Assembly (NCBI RefSeq): GCF_016862375.1
Contig: NZ_BOMV01000007.1
Span: 310,001-374,000 of the forward strand
Direction of reading: 5' to 3'
DNA from: Paractinoplanes rishiriensis
Lineage (GTDB): Bacteria > Actinomycetota > Actinomycetes > Mycobacteriales > Micromonosporaceae
Length of the DNA stretch: 64,000 nt
Shown here piece by piece: positions 17,475 to 27,184 of the stretch. The notes under the pieces were generated by a model. That model ran no database searches, was not told the origin of the DNA, and saw only the letters and a list, made by a program, of their open reading frames with translations. Both the position numbers and the translations under genes were made by a program. The stretch's first letter is position 1. Every line of letters starts with the position of its first letter.

Positions 17475-18470
17475 TCACTGCGTGTTCGCCGCGATGAGGG
17501 CGAACAGGAGGTAGGCGGTGGGCACCGCGAACAGGATCGAATCGAGCCGGTCCATCAGGCCGCCGTGCCCGGGCAGCAGGTTGCTCATGTCCTTGACCCG
17601 GAGGTCGCGCTTGAACATCGACTCGGCCAGGTCGCCGACCACCGCGACCACCGAGATGGCCGCGCCGAACAGCAGGCCCCAGGGCGCCGGGACGTCGAGC
17701 AGGAAGTAGAGCAGCAGGGCGCTGCCGATCGCGGCCGCGCCGATCGAGCCCAGGAAGCCCTCCCAGGTCTTGCCCGGGCTGATCTTCGGGGCCATCTTGT
17801 GCTTGCCCAGGAAGACGCCGACCGCGTAGCCGCCGGTGTCGGAGAGCGCCACGGCCAGCATGGTGCACAGCACCCGCCACTGGCCGTCCTCGGCCGGGTC
17901 GGGCTGCTGGAGCAGCACCGCGAAGCTGAGCAGAAACGGCACGTACACCGCGATGAGCAGGCTCGGGGTGAGGTCGCGGCGGACCGCTGCGACGCCGTCG
18001 GCCAGCCGCCAGATGGCCGCGGCCAGCACGGTGGCCAGCAGGCCGAGCAGCAACGAGTCGACCCCGCCACGCCAGGCCAGCCCGGTCATCAGCAGGGCGC
18101 CGGCGACCAGCGGGATCAGCGGCGGGCGGGCGCCGGCGGCGCCGACCGCCCGGGCCATCTCCCAGACCCCGATGCCGGCGGCCAGCGCGATCACGCCGAG
18201 AAACGCCTCCGGCCAGATCACCAACGACCCGAGCACCACCAGCACCAGACCGAGGCCGACCGCGATGGCGGCCGGCAGGTTGCGGCCGGCCCGGCTCTTC
18301 GGCGGCTCCTCTGGGGCGCGCCGCCGGCCGGGACCGCGGGCCGGCGGCGGCGTTGTCTCCCCGAGGTGTTCGGGTCGCTCGTCCGGCTGCCAGGCGCCGT
18401 GGATGTACGGCGCCGGCACGCTCGTGTCGTCGCCGGAGGTCTGCCCGGCACGCGGATCGAGGTAGGACAT
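17475..18470 (-). CDS. cdsA: Phosphatidate cytidylyltransferase
   Basis: 331-residue integral membrane enzyme that converts phosphatidate and CTP to CDP-diacylglycerol for phospholipid synthesis. About eight hydrophobic segments follow a Pro/Arg-rich cytoplasmic N-terminus of roughly 70 residues. The family signature near the C-terminus is present: [20 protein letters not shown] followed by GLMDRLDS. The start overlaps the frr stop by one base (TGATG). Confidence 0.95.
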   Translation of the reverse strand: MSYLDPRAGQTSGDDTSVPAPYIHGAWQPDERPEHLGETTPPPARGPGRRRAPEEPPKSRAGRNLPAAIAVGLGLVLVVLGSLVIWPEAFLGVIALAAGIGVWEMARAVGAAGARPPLIPLVAGALLMTGLAWRGGVDSLLLGLLATVLAAAIWRLADGVAAVRRDLTPSLLIAVYVPFLLSFAVLLQQPDPAEDGQWRVLCTMLAVALSDTGGYAVGVFLGKHKMAPKISPGKTWEGFLGSIGAAAIGSALLLYFLLDVPAPWGLLFGAAISVVAVVGDLAESMFKRDLRVKDMSNLLPGHGGLMDRLDSILFAVPTAYLLFALIAANTQ

Positions 18471-19027
18471 CAGACCTCGAGCAACTCGGCTTCCTTGTGC
18501 TTGAGAAGCTCGTCGACGATCGCGACGTAGCGGTGCGTCACGTCGTCGAGCTCCTTCTCGGCACGGCGGCCGTCGTCCTCGCCCGCCTCGCCGTCCTTGA
18601 CGATCTTGTCGAGCTGCTCCTTGGCCTTGCGGCGGACGTTCCGGATCGCGACCCGGCCCTCCTCCGCCTTGCTGCGGGCCACCTTGATCATCTCGCGGCG
18701 CCGCTCCTCGGTCATCTGCGGCAGGTGGATACGCAGCTGGGTGCCCTCGTTGTTGGGGTTGACGCCGAGGTCCGAGTCGCGGATAGCGCGCTCGATCGGA
18801 CCGAGCTGACTCGCGTCGTAGGGCTTGACGATGACCATGCGCGGCTCCGGGACGCCGACCGAGGCCATCTGCGTCACCGGCGTGGGCGCGCCGTAGTAGT
18901 CCACCAGGATCTTGGAGAACATGGCCGGTGTCGCCCGACCCGTACGGATCGCGGCGAACTCCTCCTTGGCGTGCTCGACCGCGCTCTCCATCTTTTCTTC
19001 GGCCTCGAAGAGGGTTTCGTCGATCAC
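18470..19027 (-). CDS. frr: Ribosome recycling factor
   Basis: 185-residue RRF. With EF-G it splits post-termination ribosomes. The whole protein is recognisable: an N-terminal helix [20 protein letters not shown], then [38 protein letters not shown] and the C-terminal helices. GTG start at 19027. It sits between pyrH and cdsA as in other actinobacteria. Confidence 0.97.
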   Translation of the reverse strand: MIDETLFEAEEKMESAVEHAKEEFAAIRTGRATPAMFSKILVDYYGAPTPVTQMASVGVPEPRMVIVKPYDASQLGPIERAIRDSDLGVNPNNEGTQLRIHLPQMTEERRREMIKVARSKAEEGRVAIRNVRRKAKEQLDKIVKDGEAGEDDGRRAEKELDDVTHRYVAIVDELLKHKEAELLEV

Positions 19028-19077
19028 CTGCTCTTCTCGCCTCCTTGCTGTATTAGGTGGTGCTGGACGGGTTCGAG

Positions 19078-19839
19078 TCAGGAGGTGATCAGGGTGCCGA
19101 TCTTGTCGCCGCTCACCGCGCGCACGATGGTGTCGTCCCCCTCGGCGCCGAAGACCAGCATCGGCAGGTTGTTCTCCTGGCAGAGGCTGAACGCGGCCTG
19201 GTCGGCCACCTTGAGCCCGCGCTGGAGCAGCTCCTGGAAGGTGATGGTGTCGAGCTTCACGGCGGCCGGGTCGATCCGCGGGTCGGCGGTATAGACGCCG
19301 TCCACCCCGTTCTTGCTCATCAGCACGATGTCGGCGTGGATCTCCAGGGCACGCTGGGCGGTCACCGTGTCGGTGGAGAAGTACGGCATGCCCGCGCCGG
19401 CGCCGAAGATGACGGCGCGTCCCTTCTCCAGGTGACGAATGGCGCGCAAAGGGATGTACGGCTCGGCGACCTGGGCCATCGTGATCGCGGTCTGCACCCG
19501 CGTCTCGATGCCCTCCTTCTCCAGGAAGTCCTGCAGGGCCAGGCAGTTCATGACGGTGCCGAGCATGCCCATGTAGTCGGCGCGGTTGCGGTCCATGCCG
19601 CGCTTCTGGAGTTCCGCGCCGCGGAAGAAGTTGCCGCCGCCGACCACCACGGCGACCTGGATCCCACGGCGGATGACCGTGGCGATCTGCCGTGCGATGG
19701 ACTGCACGACGTCGGGGTCGACACCGACCGCACCACCGCCGAACACCTCACCGGAGAGCTTGAGCACGACCCGGCGGGGCCGCAAGGCCGGCGAAGTCGG
19801 ATCGTCAACCGGAACTGCCTGCTCGGTCACCAACGTCAT
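19078..19839 (-). CDS. pyrH: Uridylate kinase
   Basis: 253-residue bacterial UMP kinase of the amino-acid-kinase fold, phosphorylating UMP to UDP. Seen: [43 protein letters not shown] and the end segment [20 protein letters not shown]. The N-terminus is about 20 residues longer than in enterics, as usual in actinobacteria. A possible attenuating hairpin lies between it and the upstream tsf. Confidence 0.97.
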   Translation of the reverse strand: MTLVTEQAVPVDDPTSPALRPRRVVLKLSGEVFGGGAVGVDPDVVQSIARQIATVIRRGIQVAVVVGGGNFFRGAELQKRGMDRNRADYMGMLGTVMNCLALQDFLEKEGIETRVQTAITMAQVAEPYIPLRAIRHLEKGRAVIFGAGAGMPYFSTDTVTAQRALEIHADIVLMSKNGVDGVYTADPRIDPAAVKLDTITFQELLQRGLKVADQAAFSLCQENNLPMLVFGAEGDDTIVRAVSGDKIGTLITS

Positions 19840-19889
19840 GAGACCCGCCTTTCCCCTCCATGCGCACGCTCAGCAGAGACCTTATGTGA

Positions 19890-19929
19890 CCAGGAGGCCG
19901 GGCGCAGAATCGCGTTCCCGACCTCCTGG
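19890..19929 (-). terminator. Hairpin between tsf and pyrH
   Basis: Arms CCAGGAGG and CCTCCTGG, extended by CGGG/CCCG after a single mismatch, fold into a stem of about 12 bp. It lies 16 nt after the tsf stop and 50 nt before the pyrH start. No U-tract follows. Likely a partial terminator that separates high tsf-rpsB expression from lower pyrH-frr expression. Confidence 0.55.
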
Positions 19930-19944
19930 ACCTCGTGCGTTGCC

Positions 19945-20775
19945 TTACTCCTGGCCGACCTCGAACCGGACGAACCTGGTGATGGTCAGCCCGGCCTCGT
20001 CCGCGATCGCCTTCACGGTCTTCTTGTTGTCGACCACGGAGGCCTGCTCGAGCAGGACGAAGTCCTTGAAGAAGGAGTTCACCCGGCCCTCAACGATCTT
20101 GGGCAGCGCCTGCGCGGGCTTGCCCTCCTCCTTGGCCGTCTCCTCGGCGATGCGCCGCTCCGACTCGACCACCTCGGCCGGCACGTCCTCGCGGGTCAGG
20201 TACCGCGGGCGCATGGCGGCGATCTGCATGCCGATGGCGCGCGCGTCCGAGTCGCCGGTCTCGTCGTCCTTGCCGGTGTACTGCACCAGAACGCCCACCT
20301 GCGGCGGCAGGTCCTGCGCCTTACGGTGCAGGTAGACCGCGACGGTGCCGTCCAGGACCGCGAAGCGGTTCAGGACGATCTTCTCGCCGATCTTGGCGGA
20401 GTACTCCTGGATGGTGTCCGCGACGGACTTGCCGTCGGGCAGCACCGCAACCGTCAGCGCGGCCGCGTCGGCGACCTTGTGCTGCTCGCCGTACTCGACC
20501 AGTTGCTGACCCAGCGCGACGAAGTCCGGGGTCTTGGCGACGAAGTCGGTCTCGCAGTTGAGCTCGAGCAGCGCCGTGCCGGAGTGCGCCACGATGCCGT
20601 TGGCGGCGGTGCGGCCGGCCCGCTTGCCGACGTCCTTGGCGCCCTTGATGCGCAGGAACTCGACGGCCTTGTCGAAGTCGCCCTCCGCCTCGTCGAGCGC
20701 CTTCTTGCAGTCCATCATGCCGGCACCGGTCAGATCGCGGAGCTTCTTGACGTCCGCGGCGGTGTAGTTAGCCAT
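19945..20775 (-). CDS. tsf: Elongation factor Ts
   Basis: 276 residues. Nucleotide-exchange factor that regenerates EF-Tu-GTP. The N-terminal UBA-like domain and signature are clear ([30 protein letters not shown]), as is the core exchange motif [11 protein letters not shown]. It lies 33 nt after rpsB, the usual bacterial pair. Confidence 0.97.
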   Translation of the reverse strand: MANYTAADVKKLRDLTGAGMMDCKKALDEAEGDFDKAVEFLRIKGAKDVGKRAGRTAANGIVAHSGTALLELNCETDFVAKTPDFVALGQQLVEYGEQHKVADAAALTVAVLPDGKSVADTIQEYSAKIGEKIVLNRFAVLDGTVAVYLHRKAQDLPPQVGVLVQYTGKDDETGDSDARAIGMQIAAMRPRYLTREDVPAEVVESERRIAEETAKEEGKPAQALPKIVEGRVNSFFKDFVLLEQASVVDNKKTVKAIADEAGLTITRFVRFEVGQE

Positions 20776-20808
20776 GACTCTCTCTCGATGTCTGTTTGCG
20801 CGGCGTAC

Positions 20809-21741
20809 TTACTCGGCGGCGTTGCTCGCGGCGACGGGCTCCGGCGTGGCGGCAGCCTCCGGCGCGGGGGTGGTCTCCGGCGCGGGGGTGGCCTCCGGCG
20901 CGGCGGCAGCCTCCGGTGCGGGGGCGGCCTCCGGCTCGGCAGCCTTCTTCTCGGCGCCCTCGTACAGGTCGCGCTCCCACTCGGGCAGCGGCTCGCCGGC
21001 GGCGACGGCGCCCGGCTCCGGCTTCTCGTCGGCACCGCCACGGCCGCGGCCGGAGCGGGCGATCAGGCCGTCCGCAACGGCCGCCGCGATGACCTTGGTC
21101 AGCAGTTCGGCGGACCGGATCGCGTCGTCGTTGCCCGGGATCGGGAAGTCGACCTCGTCCGGGTCGCAGTTGGTGTCGAGCACCGCGATGACCGGGATGC
21201 CCAGCTTGCGGGCCTCGTCGACGGCGATGTGCTCCTTCTTGGTGTCCACGACCCAGATCGCCGACGGCGTCTTGGTCATGTCCCGGAGACCGCCGAGGGT
21301 CTTGCTGAGCTTGGTCTTCTCGCGGAAGAGCTGCAGGGTCTCCTTCTTGGTGTGCCCGGCGGCGGTGCCGCTCAGGTCACCCAGGGCCTCGAGCTCCTTC
21401 ATCCGCTGCAGCCGCTTGTACACGGTCTGGAAGTTGGTGAGCATGCCGCCCAGCCAGCGGTGGTTCACGTACGGCTGGCCGACCCGGGTGGCCTGCTCGG
21501 CGATCGCCTCCTGCGCCTGCTTCTTGGTGCCGACGAAGAGGATGTGGCCACCCTCGGCGACGGTGTCCCGCACGAAGCTGTACGCCTTCTCGATGTAGTC
21601 GAGAGTCTGGCGCAGGTCGATGATGTAGATGCCGTTACGCTCGGTGAAGATGAAGCGCTTCATCTTCGGGTTCCAGCGCCGGGTCTGGTGCCCGAAGTGG
21701 ACACCGCTCTCCAGCAGCTGACGCATGGTCACGACGGCCAT
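20809..21741 (-). CDS. rpsB: 30S ribosomal protein S2 with long Ala/Pro/Glu tail
   Basis: 310 residues. The S2 core ([20 protein letters not shown] ... [20 protein letters not shown]) ends near residue 230. It is followed by about 80 residues that are acidic, then a repeated [12 protein letters not shown] stretch of about 40 residues. Bacterial S2 is typically 230-270 residues, so the tail is an addition common in high-GC actinobacteria but extreme here. First gene of rpsB-tsf. Confidence 0.96.
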   Translation of the reverse strand: MAVVTMRQLLESGVHFGHQTRRWNPKMKRFIFTERNGIYIIDLRQTLDYIEKAYSFVRDTVAEGGHILFVGTKKQAQEAIAEQATRVGQPYVNHRWLGGMLTNFQTVYKRLQRMKELEALGDLSGTAAGHTKKETLQLFREKTKLSKTLGGLRDMTKTPSAIWVVDTKKEHIAVDEARKLGIPVIAVLDTNCDPDEVDFPIPGNDDAIRSAELLTKVIAAAVADGLIARSGRGRGGADEKPEPGAVAAGEPLPEWERDLYEGAEKKAAEPEAAPAPEAAAAPEATPAPETTPAPEAAATPEPVAASNAAE

Positions 21742-21960
21742 GGTGGATGGCTCCCTATGTTTCCCTGGTTGTCACGCTCACCGGCGGTGGGCGTCCTGGT
21801 GCCCGGTCGCCAGCCACAGTCGGACCCGATGGAGATCGAGACCAGGGAGGGCCGTCGCTGCCGGTCTCGCAGAAAGTAGGACCGGCAGAGGGCACGCGAG
21901 GTCGACCGCACGAGGCGGTCGCCGTCGACCAGCATACGCCAACCCGTACGGCGGCCTTTT

Positions 21961-22635
21961 TCAGGCCACCGCGAGGCCGGCGGCAAAAAGCAGGAGCAAA
22001 CCCGCAGGGAGGTACGCGACCGGCGGGCGCAACCAGCTCTGCAGGCTCAGCGGTCCACCCCGGGCCACCGCGAACAGGCCGATACCGGTCAGCGTGAAGC
22101 CGAGCGTGAGCAGGACCGCCGGGACGATGCCGCGGGGCGAGGGGTCACCGGTGAAGGTCTCGGTGAGCAGCAACCGGACAACCGGGATCATCAGGATGAC
22201 CATGACGATCGCCACCACGAACGACGTAACCGGGCGCCGGGACTGGTAGACGCTCTCCGGGGTGGGGCGGCCGGCCGAGATCGGCGGCACCATGCTGGTC
22301 GGGGCGGACACCGGCGACTCCGCGATCGCGGCGGCGGGCGGGATCTGCGGCGCCGCCGACGGCGGAACGGTCGGATACTCCGTACCCCGGACCGGAATTC
22401 TGGCCTCGTAATCCGGGCTGCCGGTGTTCAGCGGATCGGTGAGCGCGTAGGGGTTGGCCGCCCCCGGGCGCTGCTCGGGGAGCCGGAACGCACCGCTGGG
22501 ACGCTCGTGGATGCCCGAGTCGTACGGGTTGCCGAGGGAGTGGGAACCGGAGGTGTCCGGATCGGTGGACCGGGCGTACTGGCTCTTGCCCGGGTACCAG
22601 CTCGGCTCGTCGTCGGCGTAGCGGTGTCCTTCCAC
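21961..22635 (-). CDS. Hypothetical membrane protein with Pro/Ser-rich N-terminus
   Basis: 224 residues. The first about 135 are polar and rich in Pro, Ser, Tyr and Gly. The rest form three membrane helices (TSFVVAIVMVILMIPVVRLL; AVLLTLGFTLTGIGLFAVA; AYLPAGLLLLFAAGLAVA). Start GTG 22635 (MEGHRYADDEPSW) follows GAGA; the open frame upstream runs antisense to yraN. I do not recognise a named family. Similar proteins with a disordered head and small membrane tail sit in this region in Micromonosporaceae, as far as I recall. Divergent from yraN. Confidence 0.7.
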   Translation of the reverse strand: MEGHRYADDEPSWYPGKSQYARSTDPDTSGSHSLGNPYDSGIHERPSGAFRLPEQRPGAANPYALTDPLNTGSPDYEARIPVRGTEYPTVPPSAAPQIPPAAAIAESPVSAPTSMVPPISAGRPTPESVYQSRRPVTSFVVAIVMVILMIPVVRLLLTETFTGDPSPRGIVPAVLLTLGFTLTGIGLFAVARGGPLSLQSWLRPPVAYLPAGLLLLFAAGLAVA

Positions 22636-22779
22636 GATCTCGCACGGTAGGTGACCACGGACGCCAATGCCACAGCTGGCCCGATAACACATCAGATCGG
22701 CTACCAAGCGGATATCCACAGTTGCGTTCCGTTCACACCGGCGGATGCGTTCGTTCGCCCGCTGGGCCAGGTTGGGCGC

Positions 22780-23139
22780 ATGACGACGGAACGACGCGCG
22801 GTCGGCGCGTACGGCGAACGGGTCGCCGCCGAGCATCTGCAAGACCTGGGACTGGTGGTCCTCGACCGGAACTGGCGCTGCCCCGACGGCGAGCTGGACC
22901 TCGTGCTGCGGGACGGCGACGCCATCGTGTTCTGCGAGGTGAAGACGCGACGCGGCACCGGATTCGGCACGCCCGCCGAGTCGATCGGGCCCCGCAAGGT
23001 CCGCAAACTCCGGCAATTGGCCAACCGCTGGCTCGCCGGCTCGGGTCTGCGGGCCCGGGAGCTCCGCTTCGACGTGGTCGAGGTGCTCCCGCAGCGCAGC
23101 GGCGCCCCGCTGGTCACCCACATCCGAGCGGCGTTTTAA
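22780..23139 (+). CDS. yraN: UPF0102/YraN endonuclease-like protein
   Basis: 119 residues with the YraN restriction-endonuclease-like fold: GAYGERVAAEHLQDLG, LDRNWRC.DGELDLV, and the PD-(D/E)XK-type core IVFCEVKTRRGTGFG. Biological role not settled. ATG at 22780 matches family N-termini; longer frames are not supported. Directly upstream of comM (2-nt gap) and dprA, a conserved actinobacterial trio. Confidence 0.92.
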   Translation: MTTERRAVGAYGERVAAEHLQDLGLVVLDRNWRCPDGELDLVLRDGDAIVFCEVKTRRGTGFGTPAESIGPRKVRKLRQLANRWLAGSGLRARELRFDVVEVLPQRSGAPLVTHIRAAF

Positions 23140-23141
23140 TC

Positions 23142-24674
23142 ATGGGGTACGCCCGCATCCACTGCGTCGGCCTGGTCGGGCTGGCCGGTCACCTGGTCGA
23201 GGTGGAGGCAGATCTGTCGGCCGGGCTGCCCGCCGTGGTGCTCACCGGCCTGCCGGACACCGCCCTGCACGAGGCCCGCGACCGGGTCCGGGCCGCGGTC
23301 GTGAACTCCGGCCAGCCCTGGCCCAACCGGCGAATCACGGTCAACCTGCTGCCCGCCGCGCTGCCGAAACAGGGCAGCGGTTTCGATTTGGCCATCGCCA
23401 CCGCGATGCTGGCCGGCTCCGGCGAGCTGCCATGCGCCGCCCTGGACGGCGTGGTGGTCCTCGGCGAACTGGGCCTGGACGGCACCGTGCGCCCGGTGCG
23501 GGGTGTGCTGCCGATGGTCGCTGCCGCGGCCCGGGCCGGCATGCGCCACGTGATCGTGCCGCTCGGCAACGCCCGGGAGGCCACCGTGGTGCCCGGGATC
23601 TCGGTTCGCGCGGTCGACTCGCTGCGCCGGCTGGTCGACTTCGTGCGCGGCGCCGGCCCGCTGCTCGACCCGCCGCCGGCCGAGCCGCCGCCACCCGCCG
23701 GCGGGCCCGACCTGTCCGACGTGGCCGGCCAGGAGATGGGCCGGTACGGCCTGGAGGTGGCCGCGGCCGGCGGCCATCACCTGGCGATGTTCGGCTCACC
23801 CGGCGCCGGCAAGACGATGCTGGCCGAACGCCTGCCGTCGATCCTGCCGGAACTCGACGACGACGCGGCCCTCGAGGTGACCGCGCTCCAGTCGATCGCC
23901 GGCGTCCTCCCGCCGGACGGCCACCTGGTCCGCCGGCCACCGTTCCAGGCCCCGCACCACAGCGCCAGCATGGCCGCGCTGGTGGGCGGCGGGAGCGGCC
24001 TGGCCCGGCCCGGGGCGTTGTCGCTGGCCCATCGCGGCGTGCTCTTCCTGGACGAGGCACCGGAGTTGTCCGGCACGGCCCTGCAGGCGCTGCGGCAGCC
24101 GCTGGAGACCGGACGGGTGGTGCTGGCGCGAGCGCGCGGCACCACCGAATATCCGGCCCGGGTCCAGTTGGTCATCGCCGCGAACCCGTGCCCGTGCGCG
24201 AGTCCCGCGGGCGATCAGGCGTGCACCTGTCCGCCCGCGGTGCGGCGGCGGTATCTGGCCAAGCTTTCCGGTCCGCTGCTGGACCGCATCGACATCCGCC
24301 TGAGCCTGCATCCGGTACGCGCGGCCCAACTGCTGACCGCGTCCGAGCCGGCCACACCGTCCGCCGAGGTGGCGACCCGGGTGGCGGGCGCACGTGCGGC
24401 CGCGGCCGCGCGCTGGGCGGCGGACGGCTGGCCGGTCAACGCCGAGGTGCCGGGCTCCCAGCTGCGCCGCTACCCGTGGCGGCTGCCGACGCCCGACACG
24501 GTGAGCCTGCGCGCGGCCCTGGACCGCGCCTTGCTGTCGGCACGGGGATTCGATCGCGTGCTGCGCCTGGCGTGGACGATCTCCGATCTGGACGGAAAGG
24601 ACCGGCCGGGCCGGGCCGAGGTCGACGAGGCCCTCCAGCTACGGATGGGAGACCGCCGTGAATACGCCGGCTAG
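23142..24674 (+). CDS. comM: YifB/ComM-type Mg-chelatase-like AAA+ ATPase
   Basis: 510 residues. An N-terminal LonC/ChlI-like domain (GYARIHCVGLVGLAGHLVEV) precedes an AAA+ core with Walker A GSPGAGKTMLAERLPSILPE, Walker B LFLDEAPEL, and the Cys cluster NPCPCASPAGDQACTCPP that may bind zinc. In transformable bacteria ComM is a hexameric helicase promoting branch migration in recombination. The stop overlaps the dprA start by 17 nt. Confidence 0.93.
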   Translation: MGYARIHCVGLVGLAGHLVEVEADLSAGLPAVVLTGLPDTALHEARDRVRAAVVNSGQPWPNRRITVNLLPAALPKQGSGFDLAIATAMLAGSGELPCAALDGVVVLGELGLDGTVRPVRGVLPMVAAAARAGMRHVIVPLGNAREATVVPGISVRAVDSLRRLVDFVRGAGPLLDPPPAEPPPPAGGPDLSDVAGQEMGRYGLEVAAAGGHHLAMFGSPGAGKTMLAERLPSILPELDDDAALEVTALQSIAGVLPPDGHLVRRPPFQAPHHSASMAALVGGGSGLARPGALSLAHRGVLFLDEAPELSGTALQALRQPLETGRVVLARARGTTEYPARVQLVIAANPCPCASPAGDQACTCPPAVRRRYLAKLSGPLLDRIDIRLSLHPVRAAQLLTASEPATPSAEVATRVAGARAAAAARWAADGWPVNAEVPGSQLRRYPWRLPTPDTVSLRAALDRALLSARGFDRVLRLAWTISDLDGKDRPGRAEVDEALQLRMGDRREYAG

Positions 24675-25857
24675 CGGCTCGCCGGGCAGTCCGGAGGATC
24701 GCGCGGCCCGGGTGGTGCTCACCTGGCTGGCCGAGCCGGGCAACCGCACCGTCTGGGCCCTCGTCCAGGAGCACGGCGCGCCGGCCGCGGTCGAGTTGAT
24801 GGCCGCCGGGGAGATCCCGGATGCTTCGCTGCGGGCCGCCGTACTCGCCAAACTCGCCGGGCACGACCCGCAGCGGCTGGCCGACGCGGCGCTGCGCAAG
24901 GCCGAGCGGCTCGGTGCGCGGATCGTGGTGCCGGCCGACGACGAGTGGCCCGGGCAGGTGGATTCGCTCGCGCTGCTCGACCCGGAACCGCCCGGGCAGG
25001 TCAACCGGGACGTGCGGCCACCGCTCTGCCTATGGGCGCGCGGGCCCTGGGCACTGGCCGACACGCTGGCGCGGTCGGTCGCGGTGGTCGGGGCGCGGGC
25101 GGCCACCGGGTACGGGACGCAGGTGACAAGCGATATCGCGTACGGGCTTGCCGAGCACGACTGGACCGTGGTGTCGGGCGGCGCGTTCGGGATCGACGCG
25201 GCCGCGCATCGGGCCACGGTCGCGGCCGGCGGGCGTACCATCGCCGTCCTTGCCTGTGGGGTGGACCGGCCCTATCCGGCCGGCAATTCCGCGATGTTCG
25301 AACGGATCGCCGAGGCCGGCCTGCTGATCAGCGAGTGGCCGCCCGGGTCGGAGCCGCTGCGGCACCGGTTCCTGATCCGCAACCGGGTGATCGCCGCGGC
25401 CACGGTCGGCACGGTGGTGGTGGAGGCGGCGGCACGCAGTGGTGCGGCGCAGACCATGAGCCGGGTGCTGGCGCTGCGCCGGGTCGCCATGGTGGTGCCC
25501 GGCCCGGTGACGTCGGCGATGTCGGTGGGCTGCCACGAACTGCTGCGCAGCCACCCGGACGCCATCCTGGTCACCGGCCTGGGGCAGGTGCTCGAGGCGG
25601 TCGGCCGGATCGGCGAGTACGCGTCCGACCCGCCCCGCGGCCACTCGCATCCGCGCGACGAGCTGGACCAGGAGTCGGCGCTGGTGCTCGAGGCGGTGCC
25701 GGGGCGCGGCACGGCCAGCCCCGACGAGCTGGCGCTGCGGTCCCGGCTGCCGCTGCGCACGGTGCTACGCCGGCTGTCCCTGCTGGAACTGGCCGGTCTG
25801 GTCGAGCGGCGGGACGGCGGCGTCGCGCTGTCCCGGCGTCCGGGTGCGGGCCGGTGA
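24658..25857 (+). CDS. dprA: DNA processing protein DprA
   Basis: 399 residues. The Rossmann-like core binds incoming single-stranded DNA and loads RecA. Seen: SVAVVGARAATGYGTQV, VVSGGAFGIDAAAHRATVAA, CGVDRPYPAGN and RFLIRNRVIAAATVGTVVVE, then a C-terminal winged-helix tail. GTG start at 24658 inside comM. In mycobacteria xerC lies close by; here the neighbour on the far side is an accessory block that ends the conserved run. Confidence 0.95.
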   Translation: MNTPASGSPGSPEDRAARVVLTWLAEPGNRTVWALVQEHGAPAAVELMAAGEIPDASLRAAVLAKLAGHDPQRLADAALRKAERLGARIVVPADDEWPGQVDSLALLDPEPPGQVNRDVRPPLCLWARGPWALADTLARSVAVVGARAATGYGTQVTSDIAYGLAEHDWTVVSGGAFGIDAAAHRATVAAGGRTIAVLACGVDRPYPAGNSAMFERIAEAGLLISEWPPGSEPLRHRFLIRNRVIAAATVGTVVVEAAARSGAAQTMSRVLALRRVAMVVPGPVTSAMSVGCHELLRSHPDAILVTGLGQVLEAVGRIGEYASDPPRGHSHPRDELDQESALVLEAVPGRGTASPDELALRSRLPLRTVLRRLSLLELAGLVERRDGGVALSRRPGAGR

Positions 25858-25895
25858 ACCCGGGCGTCTCCCTGGCCCGGGCCCACCCGCTCGCG

Positions 25896-26105
25896 TCAGT
25901 CCTCGGAGTCGTCCAGGTCGCGGCGGTGGACCTTCATCCACGCCTCGACGTCGTCGGCCAGCCACACCTTGCCCTGCGCCAGATCGGCGAGCGGTTTGGG
26001 GAAGTCAGCCCGACTGGTGATCTGGTACGCACGCTGCCGGCTGACCCCACCCAGTCGGATGCGGATCTCGTGCGCGCCCATGAGCCGGATCGGTTTCACT
26101 GCCAC
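25896..26105 (-). CDS. AlpA-like small helix-turn-helix protein
   Basis: About 70 residues (80 if TTG 26138 is used). IRLMGAHEIRIRLGGVSRQR followed by AYQITSRADFPKP and a final W-x-x-DDVEAWM is the pattern of MerR-like/AlpA/excisionase HTH proteins, which bind DNA as small regulators or directionality factors of mobile elements. GTG 26105 (MAVKPIRLMG) matches the usual short N-terminus. It diverges from the next gene across an AT-rich, repeat-containing promoter region. Convergent with dprA, 38 nt away. Confidence 0.7.
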   Translation of the reverse strand: MAVKPIRLMGAHEIRIRLGGVSRQRAYQITSRADFPKPLADLAQGKVWLADDVEAWMKVHRRDLDDSED

Positions 26106-26188
26106 ATGATCGACCGTAGGCGTGAGACTATTAGTCAATCATCAAGTTGATAGGAGACATCTAGTCATTAGTCATCTATGCTGGCCCC
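26106..26188. promoter_or_regulatory. AT-rich divergent control region with TTAGTCA repeats
   Basis: The region is far lower in GC than its surroundings. TTAGTCA occurs at 26131 and again within TAGTCATTAGTCAT near 26162-26175; ACTATTAGT is nearby. TATGCT at 26177-26182 ends 6 nt before the ATG at 26189, the spacing of a -10 box for a leaderless message. The repeats are candidate operators for the AlpA-like protein. Confidence 0.55.
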
Positions 26189-26728
26189 ATGACCAGTCGT
26201 CGCCAGGCCACCCCGATGGTCCCGACCGGCCCGTCGCATCGCCGTGATTGGCGCACGTTGTGGCAGCGCTGCACCTGCGGCCTGACCGCCCCGTGCGTCG
26301 ACCTCCTGGTCCCCCCGTCCCCACGCCCCTTCCCGCCAGCAAGCCCCTTCCCGCCAGCAAGCCCTTTCCCACCCGCACCATCGGCACTCTCCACAGCGGA
26401 CAGGAGGCCATCACGCCAGATCGAGCCCACCCCCGACCATGTGGTGGCAGCGGCGGTCGCGTTCCCGCTCTACTGCGGTTTCGCCACGCTGCGCGCCACT
26501 CCCGGCTGGGCTCACTTGCTGCCACCCCAACAGTCATCCCGTCTCACCACCGAGCCGGCCCGTTCCGCAGCCACGGCCGATACTCCCGACCGGCCCAGCC
26601 CCGGACCGTCCCCCGGCTCTCATGCCGGCCCCGGCCTTAGCGCCGGGGCCGGCCCCACCGGCCAGACCGTTCACTCCACCAGGTGGCCCGGGATGGCCTA
26701 TCGAAATCTCCATCTCAGCCGCTGGTGA
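26189..26728 (+). CDS. Hypothetical protein with C-x-C-x5-PC motif and PFPPAS repeats
   Basis: 179 residues, not a recognised family. The N-terminus holds WRTLWQRCTCGLTAPC, a possible zinc-binding or knuckle motif. It is followed by a repeated Pro-rich stretch (PFPPAS repeated), then a disordered Pro/Ser/Gly-rich tail. Start: ATG 26189 with a -10-like box 6 nt upstream suggests leaderless translation. The 83-residue gene downstream carries a related Cys pattern; both belong to the accessory block between dprA and xerC. The C-terminal half may be spurious read-through of GC-rich sequence. Confidence 0.5.
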   Translation: MTSRRQATPMVPTGPSHRRDWRTLWQRCTCGLTAPCVDLLVPPSPRPFPPASPFPPASPFPPAPSALSTADRRPSRQIEPTPDHVVAAAVAFPLYCGFATLRATPGWAHLLPPQQSSRLTTEPARSAATADTPDRPSPGPSPGSHAGPGLSAGAGPTGQTVHSTRWPGMAYRNLHLSRW

Positions 26729-26803
26729 CGCAGCCCAGGTCCCCGGCGACTGTGCTCAACCGACGATGCCGCCGACTCCCCGCCGACGGCCGATTGGGAA
26801 CCG

Positions 26804-27055
26804 ATGACCATAACCACCACGACGGCCGAGCACCTGCACGAACGCCCCCGCTGGGATTGCCGAATATGCAAGCAGCCCTGGCCGTGCGCCGAAGCGAAGG
26901 CGGTCCTCCTGGAAGAGTTCCACGACTTCCCGTCGGTGCTGACCATCTACCTCTCGACCCAGATGTATGACGCCATGGGCGACCTGACCTCTTACGGCAT
27001 GCCCACCCCGCTGGAGATGTACAAACGCTTCCTCTCCTGGGCCAACAGTTTCTGA
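26804..27055 (+). CDS. Small conserved protein with CxxC...PC motif
   Basis: 83 residues. Starts MTITTTTAEHLHERPRWDCR and contains the motif CRICKQPWPC followed by a helical domain (AVLLEEFHDFPSVLTIYLST). I recall close relatives in many Micromonosporaceae accessory modules next to GntR-type regulators, sometimes loosely labelled flavin reductase; no such domain is visible here. The Cys pattern resembles that of the preceding gene. Function unknown; metal binding or a protein-interaction role is inference. Confidence 0.68.
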   Translation: MTITTTTAEHLHERPRWDCRICKQPWPCAEAKAVLLEEFHDFPSVLTIYLSTQMYDAMGDLTSYGMPTPLEMYKRFLSWANSF

Positions 27056-27184
27056 CTCAAACCTCCAGCGCCGTCCCCCAGGAACGCCCCGGAGCCTCCT
27101 CCGCTCCGCTTCCCACTTCGTTCCTTGGCAGCTACATACCTTGCCGCCCACCCTGCCGCTCCCAGCCGCCGAAAATCGCCGCGC

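Noticed and set aside
16273..17880. Long N-terminal extension of rlmN
   Set aside because: It covers cdsA in another frame; RlmN homology starts near 17448.
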